Source of the DNA: Conexibacter sp. CPCC 206217
GTDB taxonomy: Bacteria > Actinomycetota > Thermoleophilia > Solirubrobacterales > Solirubrobacteraceae
DNA length: 64,000 bases
Assembly: GCF_030646165.1 (NCBI RefSeq)
Contig: NZ_JAUTDO010000002.1
Coordinates: forward strand, 310,001 to 374,000
Direction: 5' to 3'
Shown: positions 7,931-16,428 of the stretch, piece after piece
Position numbering within the stretch: position 1 is the stretch's first letter
Layout: the number at the start of each line of letters is the position of its first letter
Notes under the pieces: model-generated
Database searches by the model: none
What the model was told of the DNA's origin: nothing
The model's input: only the letters and a program-made list of their open reading frames with translations
Translations under genes and position numbers: made by a program

Positions 7931-8722
7931 CTACGACGCTCTGCGGCGCTCCTCCGCGAGCGCGGCGCGCCTGCGGATCGGCTTCGTGACGCCCGGCTTG
8001 CGGTAGTCGCCGCGCGAGAGGTGATGCTCCAGCCACACGTACAGCACGATGAAGAGGTAGCGCGAGCCCATCTCCTGCAGCGCGAGCTTCGACTCGCCGG
8101 CGGTGCGGTTGCGCCAGGAGGTCGGCACGATCGCGTACGAGTAGCCGCGCACGATCGCCTTCAGCGGCAGCTCGACGGTCAGGTTGAAGTGCGGCGAGAT
8201 GAACGGGCCGATGTGCTCGATCACCTCGCGTCTGTAGGCCTTGAACGCGTTCGTCGTGTCGTTGTAGCCGTGCTGGAACAGCAGGCGTATGCCGGCGTTG
8301 ACGACGCGGTTGGCGAACAGCTTGAAGCGCGGGTAGTCGATCACCGCGCCGCCGGGCATGAAGCGGGAGCCGAACGCGCAGTCGTAGCCCGCCTCCAGCA
8401 CGCGGTAGTAGAGGACGAGGTCGCCGGGGTCGTCGGAGCCGTCGGCCATCATGATCGCGACGGCGTCCCCGGAGAAGGCCGCCAGGCCGGCGCGCACCGC
8501 GTAGCCGAAGCCGTTGGGCGGCTGGTTGCGGATGCAGCGCACGCGACCGTCCTCGGCGGCGACGCGGCCGACGACCTCGCCGGTCCCGTCGCTGGAGTTG
8601 TCGTCGACGACGACGACCTCGTAGTCGATCTCGTGCTCGATCAGCCGCTGCGTCAGCGACCGCAGGGTCGGCTCGATCACCTCGGCCTCGTTGTGCGCCG
8701 GGATCACGACCGAGAGCTTCAC
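7931..8722 (-). CDS. DPM1-like GT2 glycosyltransferase
   Basis: 263 residues, starting at GTG 8722 ([18 protein letters not shown]). The GTG overlaps the stop of the upstream epimerase as GTGA, which implies coupled translation. The GT-A nucleotide-binding DDNSSDGT motif, the second metal site [12 protein letters not shown] and the acceptor loop [13 protein letters not shown] match the dolichol/polyprenyl-phosphate mannosyltransferase family. There is no C-terminal membrane domain; the last 30 residues are basic. It likely moves a hexose from a nucleotide donor onto polyprenyl phosphate for use by membrane glycosyltransferases, such as the 12-kb and DUF2142 proteins in this locus. Sugar specificity is not visible. 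Confidence 0.85.
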   Translation of the reverse strand: MKLSVVIPAHNEAEVIEPTLRSLTQRLIEHEIDYEVVVVDDNSSDGTGEVVGRVAAEDGRVRCIRNQPPNGFGYAVRAGLAAFSGDAVAIMMADGSDDPGDLVLYYRVLEAGYDCAFGSRFMPGGAVIDYPRFKLFANRVVNAGIRLLFQHGYNDTTNAFKAYRREVIEHIGPFISPHFNLTVELPLKAIVRGYSYAIVPTSWRNRTAGESKLALQEMGSRYLFIVLYVWLEHHLSRGDYRKPGVTKPIRRRAALAEERRRAS

Positions 8723-9792
8723 GCGACCGGTGCGCTCCAGCGCTCGACGTTGAAGTCGTGGATCTCGCGCAGCACCGCGGGCACGTCGTACGTCAGCGAC
8801 CAGTCGGGGTAGTCGGCCTCGAACGCGCCGAGGTCGGAGACCCACCAGCGGTGGTCGCCCATGCGCGCCTCGTCGCTGAGCGTCCACTGCAGCCGGCGTC
8901 CGGAGATCTGCTCGCTGAGTCTGATCGCCTCGATCATCGAGACGTTGCTGGCGCGCCCGCCGCCGAGGTTGTAGACCGCGGCCGAGCGCGGGTTCGCATG
9001 GAATGCCGCGAACGCGCGCACGACGTCGTCGCAGTGGATGTTGTCGCGCACCTGCTTGCCGTCGTACCCGAAGATCGTGTAGGGCGTGCCGGTGACGGTG
9101 CACTTCATCAGGTAGGCGAGGAAGCCGTGCAGCTGCGCGCCGGCGTGCTGCGGACCGGTCAGACAGCCGCCGCGGAAGCAGACCGTCGGCATCTCGAAGT
9201 AGCGCCCGTACTCCTGCACCAGCAGGTCGGCGGCGACCTTCGACGCCCCGAACAGCGAGTGCATCGAGCGGTCGATCGACATCGTCGTGTCGATCCCGCC
9301 GTGCCATCTGTGGTCCGCGGGCAGCTCCAGCCGCGTCTCCAGCTCGACGAGCGGGAGCTGGTTGGGCAGGTCGCCGTAGACCTTGTTCGTCGAGGTGAAG
9401 ACGAAGGTCGCGTCGGGCTTGTGCTCGCGCGCGGCCTGCAGCAGGTTGAGCGTCCCGTTCGCGTTGACGGTGAAGTCGGTGTGCGGATCCGACGCGGCCC
9501 AGTCGTGCGACGGCTGCGCGGCCGTGTGCACGATCAGCTCGAGGTCGGCGGCGTGCTTGGCGAACAGCGCCTCGACGCCCTCGCGGTCGCGGATGTCGAG
9601 CTCGACGCTGCGAAACGTGTCGTAGGCGTCGGTCAGGCGCCGCGTGTTGCCGGCGGTCGACGCCTCCGGCCCGAAGAAACGGGCGCGCATGTCGTTCTCG
9701 ACGCCGATGACGTCGTAGCCCGCCTCGGCGAAGTGACGCACCGACGCTGAGCCGATGAGTCCCCCCGAACCTGTGACGATCGCAACCGGCAT
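8719..9792 (-). CDS. CDP-paratose 2-epimerase-like NAD-dependent epimerase
   Basis: 357 residues. The NAD-binding [12 protein letters not shown] is at the N-terminus, and [19 protein letters not shown] followed by [16 protein letters not shown] is typical of the CDP-paratose/tyvelose 2-epimerase branch of extended SDRs, as is [14 protein letters not shown]. The position of the SDR catalytic Tyr is Phe (LFGASK rather than YGASK). I believe relatives in this branch share this, but it means the usual Tyr-Lys mechanism cannot be assumed. It is the second gene of the 10912-to-7931 run, 10 bases after its paralogue. The substrate is a nucleotide sugar of unknown identity. Confidence 0.82.
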   Translation of the reverse strand: MPVAIVTGSGGLIGSASVRHFAEAGYDVIGVENDMRARFFGPEASTAGNTRRLTDAYDTFRSVELDIRDREGVEALFAKHAADLELIVHTAAQPSHDWAASDPHTDFTVNANGTLNLLQAAREHKPDATFVFTSTNKVYGDLPNQLPLVELETRLELPADHRWHGGIDTTMSIDRSMHSLFGASKVAADLLVQEYGRYFEMPTVCFRGGCLTGPQHAGAQLHGFLAYLMKCTVTGTPYTIFGYDGKQVRDNIHCDDVVRAFAAFHANPRSAAVYNLGGGRASNVSMIEAIRLSEQISGRRLQWTLSDEARMGDHRWWVSDLGAFEADYPDWSLTYDVPAVLREIHDFNVERWSAPVA

Positions 9793-9802
9793 CCCTGTCT
9801 CC

Positions 9803-10912
9803 TTACCTTAGACGGAGCGCGGAGCGAACCGCGTCCTCGTGCTCCGTGATCCAGCTCGCGATGTCCTCGAGCACCCTGCGGGCGTCGCGTTGCGGACGCC
9901 AGTCGGTCAGCTCGAACAGATGCGAGCAGTCCGACAGGTAGACCGGCACGTCGCCGGGACGGTCCTCGCCCGCCGCGCCGACCGGCAGCTCTCTGCCGGT
10001 GATCTCGCGGCACAGCGCGGTCGTCTCGGCGAGCGACAGCGAGCAGTCGCGCCCGCCGCCGACGTTGGCGGTGACGCCGTCCCAGCCCGCGGGGTCCAGC
10101 AGCTGGCGCTCGACGAGGTCGACGAGGTCGTCGACGTGCAGCAGGTCGCGGACCTGCTTGCCGCTGCCGCCGAAGCCGATGTAGGACAGCCTGCCGCCGA
10201 GCAGGTGCGCGAGCATCCAGTGCGTGAAGACGCCCTGGTCGACCTTGCCCATCTGCCACGGGCCGGCGATCACGCCGCAGCGGTCGATCGTCGCGCGCAG
10301 GCCGAAGGCATCGCGGTACTCGGCGATCAGCAGCTCGGCCGACAGCTTCGTCGTGCCGTAGAGCGTGCGCGCGCCCTCGAGCGGGAAGTCCTCGGCGATC
10401 CCGGCGGGCGAGGCGCCCGCGACGGGCTGCGCGGCGGCCAGCTCGAAGCGCGTCGCGGCCTCCTCCAGGACGAGCCGGTTCAGCGCCGCGACCGGGTACA
10501 CGCGGCTGGTCGAGAGGAAGACGAACTGCGCGCCGTCGCGGCGCGCCAACTCCAGGCAGTGCCAGGCGCCGACGAGGTTCGCCTGCATCGCGTAGTCGGT
10601 CAGCCCGTCGCGGCCCGCCAGCGCGGACGGCTCGGCGGAGCACTCGACGACCGCGTCGACGCGCTCCAGCGCCTCCAGGTCGGCGCGCTCGCGCACGTCG
10701 CCGTGGACGAACGTGACGCCGGCGGCGCGCAGCCGCGGCAGGTTCAGCTCCGAGCCGCGGCGCTTGAGGTTGTCGAGCACGACGACCTCCCAGCCGGGGT
10801 GGCGGGCCGCGAGCGCCAGCGCGAGGCTGGAGCCGACGAAGCCCGCTCCGCCGGTGACGAGCACGCGGCGGGAAGCCTCGTCGCTGCGGATGTCGATGCT
10901 GTCCTGGGCCAT
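9803..10912 (-). CDS. NAD-dependent nucleotide-sugar epimerase, paralogue of the next gene
   Basis: 369 residues. It has [14 protein letters not shown] for NAD binding, [15 protein letters not shown], a Ser/Thr-rich [10 protein letters not shown] segment and the intact catalytic LYGTTK (Tyr and Lys). [18 protein letters not shown] and [18 protein letters not shown] again point to the CDP-paratose-2-epimerase-like branch. Together with the Phe-containing paralogue it forms a tandem epimerase pair, so the two may act in sequence on related nucleotide sugars or form a heteromer. The ATG at 10912 has TACTCT 12 bases upstream. Confidence 0.85.
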   Translation of the reverse strand: MAQDSIDIRSDEASRRVLVTGGAGFVGSSLALALAARHPGWEVVVLDNLKRRGSELNLPRLRAAGVTFVHGDVRERADLEALERVDAVVECSAEPSALAGRDGLTDYAMQANLVGAWHCLELARRDGAQFVFLSTSRVYPVAALNRLVLEEAATRFELAAAQPVAGASPAGIAEDFPLEGARTLYGTTKLSAELLIAEYRDAFGLRATIDRCGVIAGPWQMGKVDQGVFTHWMLAHLLGGRLSYIGFGGSGKQVRDLLHVDDLVDLVERQLLDPAGWDGVTANVGGGRDCSLSLAETTALCREITGRELPVGAAGEDRPGDVPVYLSDCSHLFELTDWRPQRDARRVLEDIASWITEHEDAVRSALRLR

Positions 10913-10924
10913 CTCGAACGGCGC

Positions 10925-10930
10925 AGAGTA
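10925..10930 (-). promoter_or_regulatory. -10-like TACTCT for the epimerase/GT/ctaA run
   Basis: Minus-strand TACTCT ends 12 bases before the ATG at 10912. A plus-strand TATCCT at 10965 faces the other way, so the 100-base gap carries divergent promoters. Confidence 0.45.
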
Positions 10931-10964
10931 GTCGACGTCGGCGGACAGCTCGTTGCTCGTTGCC

Positions 10965-10970
10965 TATCCT
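10965..10970 (+). promoter_or_regulatory. -10-like TATCCT for the methyltransferase at 11015
   Basis: TATCCT lies 44 bases before the TTG start. This transcript would carry a short leader with a Shine-Dalgarno AGGAG at 11002-11006, unlike most promoters in the window. Confidence 0.45.
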
Positions 10971-11001
10971 CTGCGCCCCGGCGTGCCCGACCCAGCCCGA
11001 T

Positions 11002-11006
11002 AGGAG
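11002..11006 (+). promoter_or_regulatory. Ribosome binding site AGGAG that fixes a TTG start
   Basis: AGGAG is spaced 8 bases from TTG 11015. No ATG or GTG in frame lies nearby, so this site decides the start. Confidence 0.65.
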
Positions 11007-11014
11007 CAGGACAC

Positions 11015-11659
11015 TTGAACTTCCAGCGTCTGTACGAGTACCGCTTTCGCGACGTCGACCAGAGCGCACGGACAGACGTGTGGAAGGAGATCGCCGGCTT
11101 CGTCCACGAGCAGATGGGGTCGCCCGAGCGCGTGCTCGACCCCGCCGCCGGGCGCGGCGAGTTCATCAACGCGGTGCCGGCGCGCGAGCGCTGGGCGGTC
11201 GACCAGGTCGCCTACGCCGAGGGCACCTACGCCACCGGCGTCAGAGCGGTCGTCTCCGACATCTTCACGGCCGACCTGCCGCAGGAGCACTTCGACGGCG
11301 TCTGGGTCTCGAACTTCCTCGAGCACCTGCTGTCGCAGGAGGACTGCGCGAGATTCCTCGAGAAGATGCACGCGTCGATCAGACCCGGCGGGCGGATCGC
11401 GATCATGGGCCCGAACTTTCGCTACTGCTCGAAGGAGTACTTCGACATGGCGGACCACACGCTGATCTTCACCCACCGCGCGATCGCCGAGCACCTCTAC
11501 GCGGCCGGCTTCGAGCCCGAGCGGATCGAGGCGCAGTTCCTGCCCTACTCGTTCACGGGCAAGCTGCCGCCGTCGCCGGCGCTGACGCGGCGCTACCTGC
11601 GCACGCCGGCCGCCTGGCGCGTGCTCGGCAAGCAGTTCTTCGTGATCGGCCGTCGCTGA
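11015..11659 (+). CDS. Class I SAM-dependent methyltransferase (TTG start)
   Basis: 214 residues from the TTG at 11015, chosen because AGGAG is placed 8 bases upstream and the protein sequence MNFQRLYEYRFRD begins with a typical helical cap. SAM-binding motif VLDPAAGRGEFINAVPA is followed by FDGVWVSNFLEHLLSQEDC and SIRPGGRIAIMGPNFRY. FSDMADHT-like and FTHRAIAEHLYAAGF segments continue the Methyltransf_23 pattern. It is a single gene between divergent and convergent neighbours in the glycan locus. A sugar or lipid-carrier acceptor is likely but unproven. Confidence 0.87.
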   Translation: MNFQRLYEYRFRDVDQSARTDVWKEIAGFVHEQMGSPERVLDPAAGRGEFINAVPARERWAVDQVAYAEGTYATGVRAVVSDIFTADLPQEHFDGVWVSNFLEHLLSQEDCARFLEKMHASIRPGGRIAIMGPNFRYCSKEYFDMADHTLIFTHRAIAEHLYAAGFEPERIEAQFLPYSFTGKLPPSPALTRRYLRTPAAWRVLGKQFFVIGRR

Positions 11660-11675
11660 TCACGACGGCGGCCGT

Positions 11676-13388
11676 CTAGTCGCGGCAGGCGACCAGCGGC
11701 CGTGCCGGCACGACGCGCAGGCGCCAGACCTGCTGCGGCTGCGTGTCGCGCGGCAGCGCGACCTCTGTCACGACGCCCGGCGCCAGCGACGTGACCGGAT
11801 CGGTCGGGAACTCGTCGCCGTAGCGGCGCAGCCACAGCGGCACGGCCGCCCCGCGCGCGGCGGGTCTGAACGTCAGCGTCTCGCCCGGTGCGGCGCTCAA
11901 CTGCAGCGTCGCGCCGGCGGCGCTCGGGGTGAAGCGCACGCACGCGCCGCGGACTCTCGCGTCGCCGCCCGCGGCGTCGTCGACGGTCGGCGCCGTGCCG
12001 CCCGCGGACGCCCGCTCGCCGCGCGGCAGCGGTCTGATCCCGGCAGCCGCGACACCCGTCAGGGTCGCGTCGACGGAGGCGCGCGTCGCGGCCGTCGCCG
12101 TCAGCAGCTCGGCGGGGCTGAAGCCGGGCGAGGAGCCGATGTCGTCGACCGCGTCGAGGTACTCGCCGGAGACGATCTGCGGCGAGTAGCCGAGCACCGG
12201 CCGCAGGTCCGCGGGCGCGGTGCGACCGGCGACGTCGAGCGCGGTCACGGCCGCCTTGACCTGATCGGCGTAGCCGCGCCAGAGCCGCTGACCGTCGCGC
12301 AGCGCGCCGACGTTCGACAGCACCGCGGCGCCCGTCAGCACCAGCGCGGCGGCCGCGAGCCGCACGTCGCGGCGCGGCGGCCGCAGCGGCGCGACCGCCA
12401 GCACCAGCAGCAGCGCCGAGCCGGCGTAGAGGTAGCGACTGCCGGCAGGGTCGTTGAGCTGTCCGCGCGTGAGCGCCGTCAGGCCCCAGTTGACGAGCGC
12501 GACCGTCAGCAGCGCTGCGAAGCGCGGGCCCAGCTCGCGCGGGTCGAGTTGGGCGCGACGCGCGACCCACACCGCGAGGATCCCGAACAGCAGCAGCGGC
12601 GCACCCCAGTTGTACGTCAGGCCGCCGATCGCGGCGGCCGCGCCGGCAGCGGCGTCGGAGACGTACTGCGGCGCGTTGGCGAGGTTGGCCGCGGTCGCCT
12701 TCTCCTGGTCGCCGCCGTAGCCGACGTACCAGCAGAGGTACAGGAAGATCGGGATCCCGGCGACCCACAGCCGGCGCCAGTCGCGGCGCAGCAGCAACTC
12801 GACCGCCGCGCCGGCGAGGAACGCGACGCCGACGCCCGAGCAGGCGACCGAGGCGAACAGCGCGATCGCGGCGCCGACGTCGGATCGCCGCCCTTCCCGC
12901 CCCAGCAGCACCAGCCCCAGCAGCCCGAACGCGGTCGAGCCGACGAGCGTGATCTGGAACGCCCACAGCAGGTCCTCGTAGGCGGCGCCGAGGAACAGCA
13001 GCAGCACCATCGGCACGAGCGCCGCGACACCGCCGACATATCTGCGCGCGAGCACGAAGACCGACGCGCACGCGGTCACGTGCAGCGCGATCAGCACGAC
13101 GAGGTACGGCAGGTAGCTGCTGAGCCCGAAGATCGCGAACAGCAGCTGGTAGATCACGACCGGCACGAGCGTCATGTGGCCGTTGTGGCTCTCCAGCAGC
13201 GCGTCGGCGCTGATTGCACGCCGCGTCTCGATGAAGCTCCAGTCGTCGGAGAAGAACGTCATGTGACGGCTGGCGTAGAGCAGGAACAGCGCACCGAGCG
13301 TCAGCAGCGCGACGGCGGCGAGCGTCGCGGCGTCCGGCCGCGGGGTCGTGCGGCGTGGCAGTGTCGGTGACGCGTCGGGCGAGGTCAT
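11676..13388 (-). CDS. Polytopic membrane protein, GT39/GT-C-like
   Basis: 570 residues from the ATG at 13388. About ten to eleven membrane helices occupy residues 20-370, and a soluble extracytoplasmic domain rich in Ala/Pro/Thr fills the C-terminal 180 residues. The first external loop has FFSDDWSFIETRRAI, an acidic DDW pair in the place where GT-C enzymes (PMT/ArnT-like) keep the catalytic Asp, followed by ESHNGHMTLVPVVIY, also common in such proteins. It probably transfers a sugar from polyprenyl-phosphate sugar to an extracytoplasmic acceptor, fitting the DPM1-like enzyme nearby. Family assignment is by pattern only. The start upstream at 13469 is disfavoured because it would read through the divergent promoter region. 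Confidence 0.65.
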   Translation of the reverse strand: MTSPDASPTLPRRTTPRPDAATLAAVALLTLGALFLLYASRHMTFFSDDWSFIETRRAISADALLESHNGHMTLVPVVIYQLLFAIFGLSSYLPYLVVLIALHVTACASVFVLARRYVGGVAALVPMVLLLFLGAAYEDLLWAFQITLVGSTAFGLLGLVLLGREGRRSDVGAAIALFASVACSGVGVAFLAGAAVELLLRRDWRRLWVAGIPIFLYLCWYVGYGGDQEKATAANLANAPQYVSDAAAGAAAAIGGLTYNWGAPLLLFGILAVWVARRAQLDPRELGPRFAALLTVALVNWGLTALTRGQLNDPAGSRYLYAGSALLLVLAVAPLRPPRRDVRLAAAALVLTGAAVLSNVGALRDGQRLWRGYADQVKAAVTALDVAGRTAPADLRPVLGYSPQIVSGEYLDAVDDIGSSPGFSPAELLTATAATRASVDATLTGVAAAGIRPLPRGERASAGGTAPTVDDAAGGDARVRGACVRFTPSAAGATLQLSAAPGETLTFRPAARGAAVPLWLRRYGDEFPTDPVTSLAPGVVTEVALPRDTQPQQVWRLRVVPARPLVACRD

Positions 13389-13503
13389 GACGGCGCCGTA
13401 GTATTGCGGCTCGCGAAGACGCCCCCTCCCGCGCGGTCGCGCTGCGGCCTGGCACGCCGGCCGTCGCACGCGTGGCTGCTCGCCCGCCGCGAGCGTCTCT
13501 CGC

Positions 13504-13509
13504 TACCTT
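13504..13509 (+). promoter_or_regulatory. -10-like TACCTT for the ABC exporter operon
   Basis: TACCTT ends 9 bases before the ATG at 13519 (6 before an in-frame TTG at 13516), in the divergent gap 13389-13518. Confidence 0.5.
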
Positions 13510-13518
13510 TCAGCGTTG

Positions 13519-14781
13519 ATGTCGACGAATCGCGCAGTCGCGGCCGTGGCCGTGGACAACGTCTCCAAGTCCTTCCGCGTGCCGGCGGAACGTGTGCACA
13601 CGCTCAAGGAGACGGCGTTGCATCCGCTGCGTCGTACGACGTACGAGGAGTTCGTCGCGCTGAAGGGCATCTCGTTCGACGTCGCTCACGGCGAGTTTCT
13701 CGGGATCGTCGGGCGCAACGGTTCGGGCAAGAGCACGTTGTTGAAGTGCATGGCCGGCATCTATCGCGTAGACACGGGCGGAATCTACGTCGACGGGCGC
13801 CTGTCGGCCTTCATCGAGCTGGGCGTCGGCTTCAACCCGGACCTGCCGGCGCGCGACAACGTGCTCATCAACGGCACGATGCTCGGCCTCTCCCCGCGCG
13901 AGGCGCGGCGCCGTTACGACAGCGTGATCGACTTCGCCGAGCTGCGCGAGTTCGAGCAGCTGAAGATCAAGAACTACTCCTCCGGCATGCTCGTGCGGCT
14001 CGCGTTCGCCGTGATGATCCACGTCGACGCGGAGATCCTGCTCGTCGACGAGGTGCTCGCGGTCGGCGACGCCGCCTTCCAGCAGAAGTGCTTCGACGAG
14101 TTCTACCGGCTGAAGGACGAGAACCGCACCGTGATCCTCGTGACGCACGACATGGGCGCCGTCGAGCGCTTCTGCGACCGCGCCGTGCTGTTCGACCACG
14201 GCGACATGGTCAGCGAGGGCGACCCGCACCGGGTCGGCGTCGAGTACCTCGAGCTGAACTTCGGCAAGCCCAAGCCGATCGTCGCCGCGGAGGGCGCCGA
14301 CGGAATCGACGCCGATCGCTCGGGCGTGGGCGGCGCCGAGATCGTCGAGGCGTGGTTCGAGGACCAGCACGGCGCCAGAGCGTCGATGCTCGAGCTGGAG
14401 CACGGCTGCAGATTCGCCGCCCGCGTCCGCTTCAGCGAGGCGATCGACCATCCCGTCTTCGGCGTGACGCTCGAGAACGCCGCCCACGACAACGTCTTCA
14501 GCGCCTCGACGCAGTGGCAGGAGGCCGAGACCGGTCACTTCGCAGCCGGCGAGGAGGCGATCTTCCGCGTGCAGTTCATCAACGTGCTGGCCCCGGGCCG
14601 CTACGACGCGACACCGGTCGTCTCGCAGCGCGGCAGCGGGACCGCGGTGATGGACCGTCGCGAGCGCTTCATCTCGACCGTCGTGTCGGGCACGCACGCC
14701 TCCGGGGCGCTGCTGGAGCTGCCCTACGCCGCCGGCGTCGAGCGAACCACCGTCCAGCCGACCGCGGAGATCGAGTCATGA
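13519..14781 (+). CDS. wzt: ABC transporter ATP-binding protein, Wzt type with C-terminal glycan-binding domain
   Basis: 420 residues. Walker A GRNGSGKSTLL has its Lys at residue 71. The signature is YSSGMLVRLAFAV, the diverged form typical of Wzt/TagH polysaccharide exporters, and Walker B is ILLVDEVLAVGD. An H-loop His is in VILVTHDMG. After residue 250 a separate C-terminal domain follows (about 270-405), matching the Wzt-C beta-sandwich that in O-antigen systems reads the modified end of the polymer. It overlaps the permease gene by ATGA. It powers export of a finished lipid-linked glycan across the cytoplasmic membrane. A C-terminal reader domain predicts an end-capping modification, and methyltransferases follow downstream. 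Confidence 0.9.
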   Translation: MSTNRAVAAVAVDNVSKSFRVPAERVHTLKETALHPLRRTTYEEFVALKGISFDVAHGEFLGIVGRNGSGKSTLLKCMAGIYRVDTGGIYVDGRLSAFIELGVGFNPDLPARDNVLINGTMLGLSPREARRRYDSVIDFAELREFEQLKIKNYSSGMLVRLAFAVMIHVDAEILLVDEVLAVGDAAFQQKCFDEFYRLKDENRTVILVTHDMGAVERFCDRAVLFDHGDMVSEGDPHRVGVEYLELNFGKPKPIVAAEGADGIDADRSGVGGAEIVEAWFEDQHGARASMLELEHGCRFAARVRFSEAIDHPVFGVTLENAAHDNVFSASTQWQEAETGHFAAGEEAIFRVQFINVLAPGRYDATPVVSQRGSGTAVMDRRERFISTVVSGTHASGALLELPYAAGVERTTVQPTAEIES

Positions 14782-15662
14782 GCGTCGAGCTGCCGACGAC
14801 CCCGCCGCCCGTCGCGGACAGAGAACCGCTGGCGCGTGGCGCCCGCATCTCCGGTCCGGTCGCGATAGGCGTCGATGCGAGACGGTTCTTCAACCTGACC
14901 TGGACGCTCGCGATCACCGAGTTCAAGTTGCGCTTCTTCGGCTCCGCGCTTGGCTACGTGTGGCAGTTGATGCGGCCGCTGATGCTGTTCGGCGTGTTGT
15001 ACGTCGTCTTCACGCAGGTGCTGAAGTTCTCCAGCGACGCGGAGTTCTATCCCGTCGCGCTGCTGTCCGGCATCGTCATGTTCACGTTCCTGTCGGAGAG
15101 CACCACGACCGCGGTCACCAGCCTCGTCGACCGCGAGCCGCTCGTGCGCAAGGTCCAGTTCCCGCGCCTGGTGATCCCGCTGTCGGTCGCGACGACCGCG
15201 CTGCTGAACCTCGGGCTGAACCTGATCGTCGTGATCATCTTCCTGCTGATCTCCGGCGGCACGGTCCACTGGGGCTGGTTGGAGCTGCCGCTGCTGATGC
15301 TGCTGCTGACGCTGTTCGGAGCGAGCATCTGCACGCTGCTGTCCGCGCTCTATGTCCGCTACCGCGACATCAGACCGGTGTGGGACGTGATCATGCAGAT
15401 GCTGTTCTACGCGACACCGATCTTCTACACGCTCGACGTCATCAACAACACGACGATCGAGCGGCTGATGCTCGTCAACCCGCTCGCGGTGATCATCCAG
15501 CAGTTCCGCCACGCTGTCATCGACCCGAGCCACCCGAGCGCCGCGACCGCCGCCGGCAGCTGGACCTTCCTGCTGATCCCCGCCGGCGTGCTGCTGCTGC
15601 TCGTCGTCGGCGCCTACCGCTACTTCAACCGCGAAGCCCCCCTGATCGCGGAAGACCTCTGA
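14778..15662 (+). CDS. wzm: ABC-2 type polysaccharide export permease, Wzm type
   Basis: 294 residues with six predicted membrane helices. The N-terminal amphipathic segment LTWTLAITEFKLRFFGSALG and YVWQLMRPLMLFGVLYVVF are typical of Wzm/TagG permeases, as is YVRYRDIRPVWDVIMQMLFY before the last helices. The ATG overlaps the ATPase stop (ATGA at 14778-14781), so the two subunits are translated together. It forms the channel through which the lipid-linked glycan is moved. Confidence 0.93.
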   Translation: MSVELPTTPPPVADREPLARGARISGPVAIGVDARRFFNLTWTLAITEFKLRFFGSALGYVWQLMRPLMLFGVLYVVFTQVLKFSSDAEFYPVALLSGIVMFTFLSESTTTAVTSLVDREPLVRKVQFPRLVIPLSVATTALLNLGLNLIVVIIFLLISGGTVHWGWLELPLLMLLLTLFGASICTLLSALYVRYRDIRPVWDVIMQMLFYATPIFYTLDVINNTTIERLMLVNPLAVIIQQFRHAVIDPSHPSAATAAGSWTFLLIPAGVLLLLVVGAYRYFNREAPLIAEDL

Positions 15663-15693
15663 GCGAGCTGGCAACGGCCAGACGGTCAATCAC

Positions 15694-15699
15694 TAGTCT
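15694..15699 (+). promoter_or_regulatory. -10-like TAGTCT for the FkbM methyltransferase
   Basis: TAGTCT ends 7 bases before GTG 15707, giving the gene its own possible leaderless transcript despite lying only 44 bases after the permease. Confidence 0.45.
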
Positions 15700-15706
15700 C
15701 ACGCCC

Positions 15707-16426
15707 GTGTCCGCCGATCCCGAACAGCAGTACTTCGTCAAGGGCCTGGACCCGATCCGTGACCTGTTGCACTGCCTGCCCGGCTTCGCGCCCGCCGTCG
15801 TGTTCGACGTCGGCGCCAACGTCGGGCAGTCCGCGGCCGTCTTCGCAGAAGCCTTCCCACAGTCGGAGATCCACTGCTTCGAGCCGGTCTCCAGCGTCTT
15901 CGCCGAGCTCGCGACGCGCTTCGCGGACACGCCGCGCGTCCACTGCACGCAGTGCGCGCTGGGCGCGACGAGCGGCCCGGCCTCGATCTCGCTCAGCGGC
16001 GGCTCGACGATGCATTCGCTCACGACGACGCAGCGCGCCGGCGGCGTCGCCGGCACCGAGCAGGTGGAAGTCCGCACGCTCGACGAGCTCTGCGGGGAGC
16101 GCGCAATCGCCCACATCGATCTGCTCAAGATCGACACCGAGGGCTTCGACCTCGAGGTCTTGCGCGGTGCCGCCGGCCTGCTGGCGGCGCAGCAGATCGA
16201 CGTCGTGGGGGTCGAGGCGGGGATGAACCCCGAGAACGCGACCCACGTGCCGTTCGAGACGCTCAAGCGGCATCTGGAGGAACACGGGTACCGGCTGTTC
16301 GCGATCTACGAGCAGAAGGAGGAGTGGCCGACGGCAGAGCCGCACCTGCGCCGGACCAACCCGCTCTTCCTGTCGCGTCGCACGATCGACCGGTACCAGG
16401 GCCACTCGCCAGGATCGCCACCGTAG
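15707..16426 (+). CDS. FkbM family methyltransferase
   Basis: 239 residues from GTG 15707. VFDVGANVGQSAAVFAEAFP is the FkbM SAM-binding site, ending in the acidic ECFEP-like IHCFEPV. VRTLDELCGERAIAHIDLLK with IDTEGFDLEVLRGA is the hallmark second half of the family (LKIDTEG). FkbM-type enzymes O-methylate hydroxyls of polyketides and, in glycan loci, sugars. Placed directly behind the ABC exporter, it could methylate the glycan end read by the exporter's C-terminal domain; this is inference. The next gene starts 2 bases after its stop. Confidence 0.92.
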   Translation: MSADPEQQYFVKGLDPIRDLLHCLPGFAPAVVFDVGANVGQSAAVFAEAFPQSEIHCFEPVSSVFAELATRFADTPRVHCTQCALGATSGPASISLSGGSTMHSLTTTQRAGGVAGTEQVEVRTLDELCGERAIAHIDLLKIDTEGFDLEVLRGAAGLLAAQQIDVVGVEAGMNPENATHVPFETLKRHLEEHGYRLFAIYEQKEEWPTAEPHLRRTNPLFLSRRTIDRYQGHSPGSPP

Positions 16427-16428
16427 CC

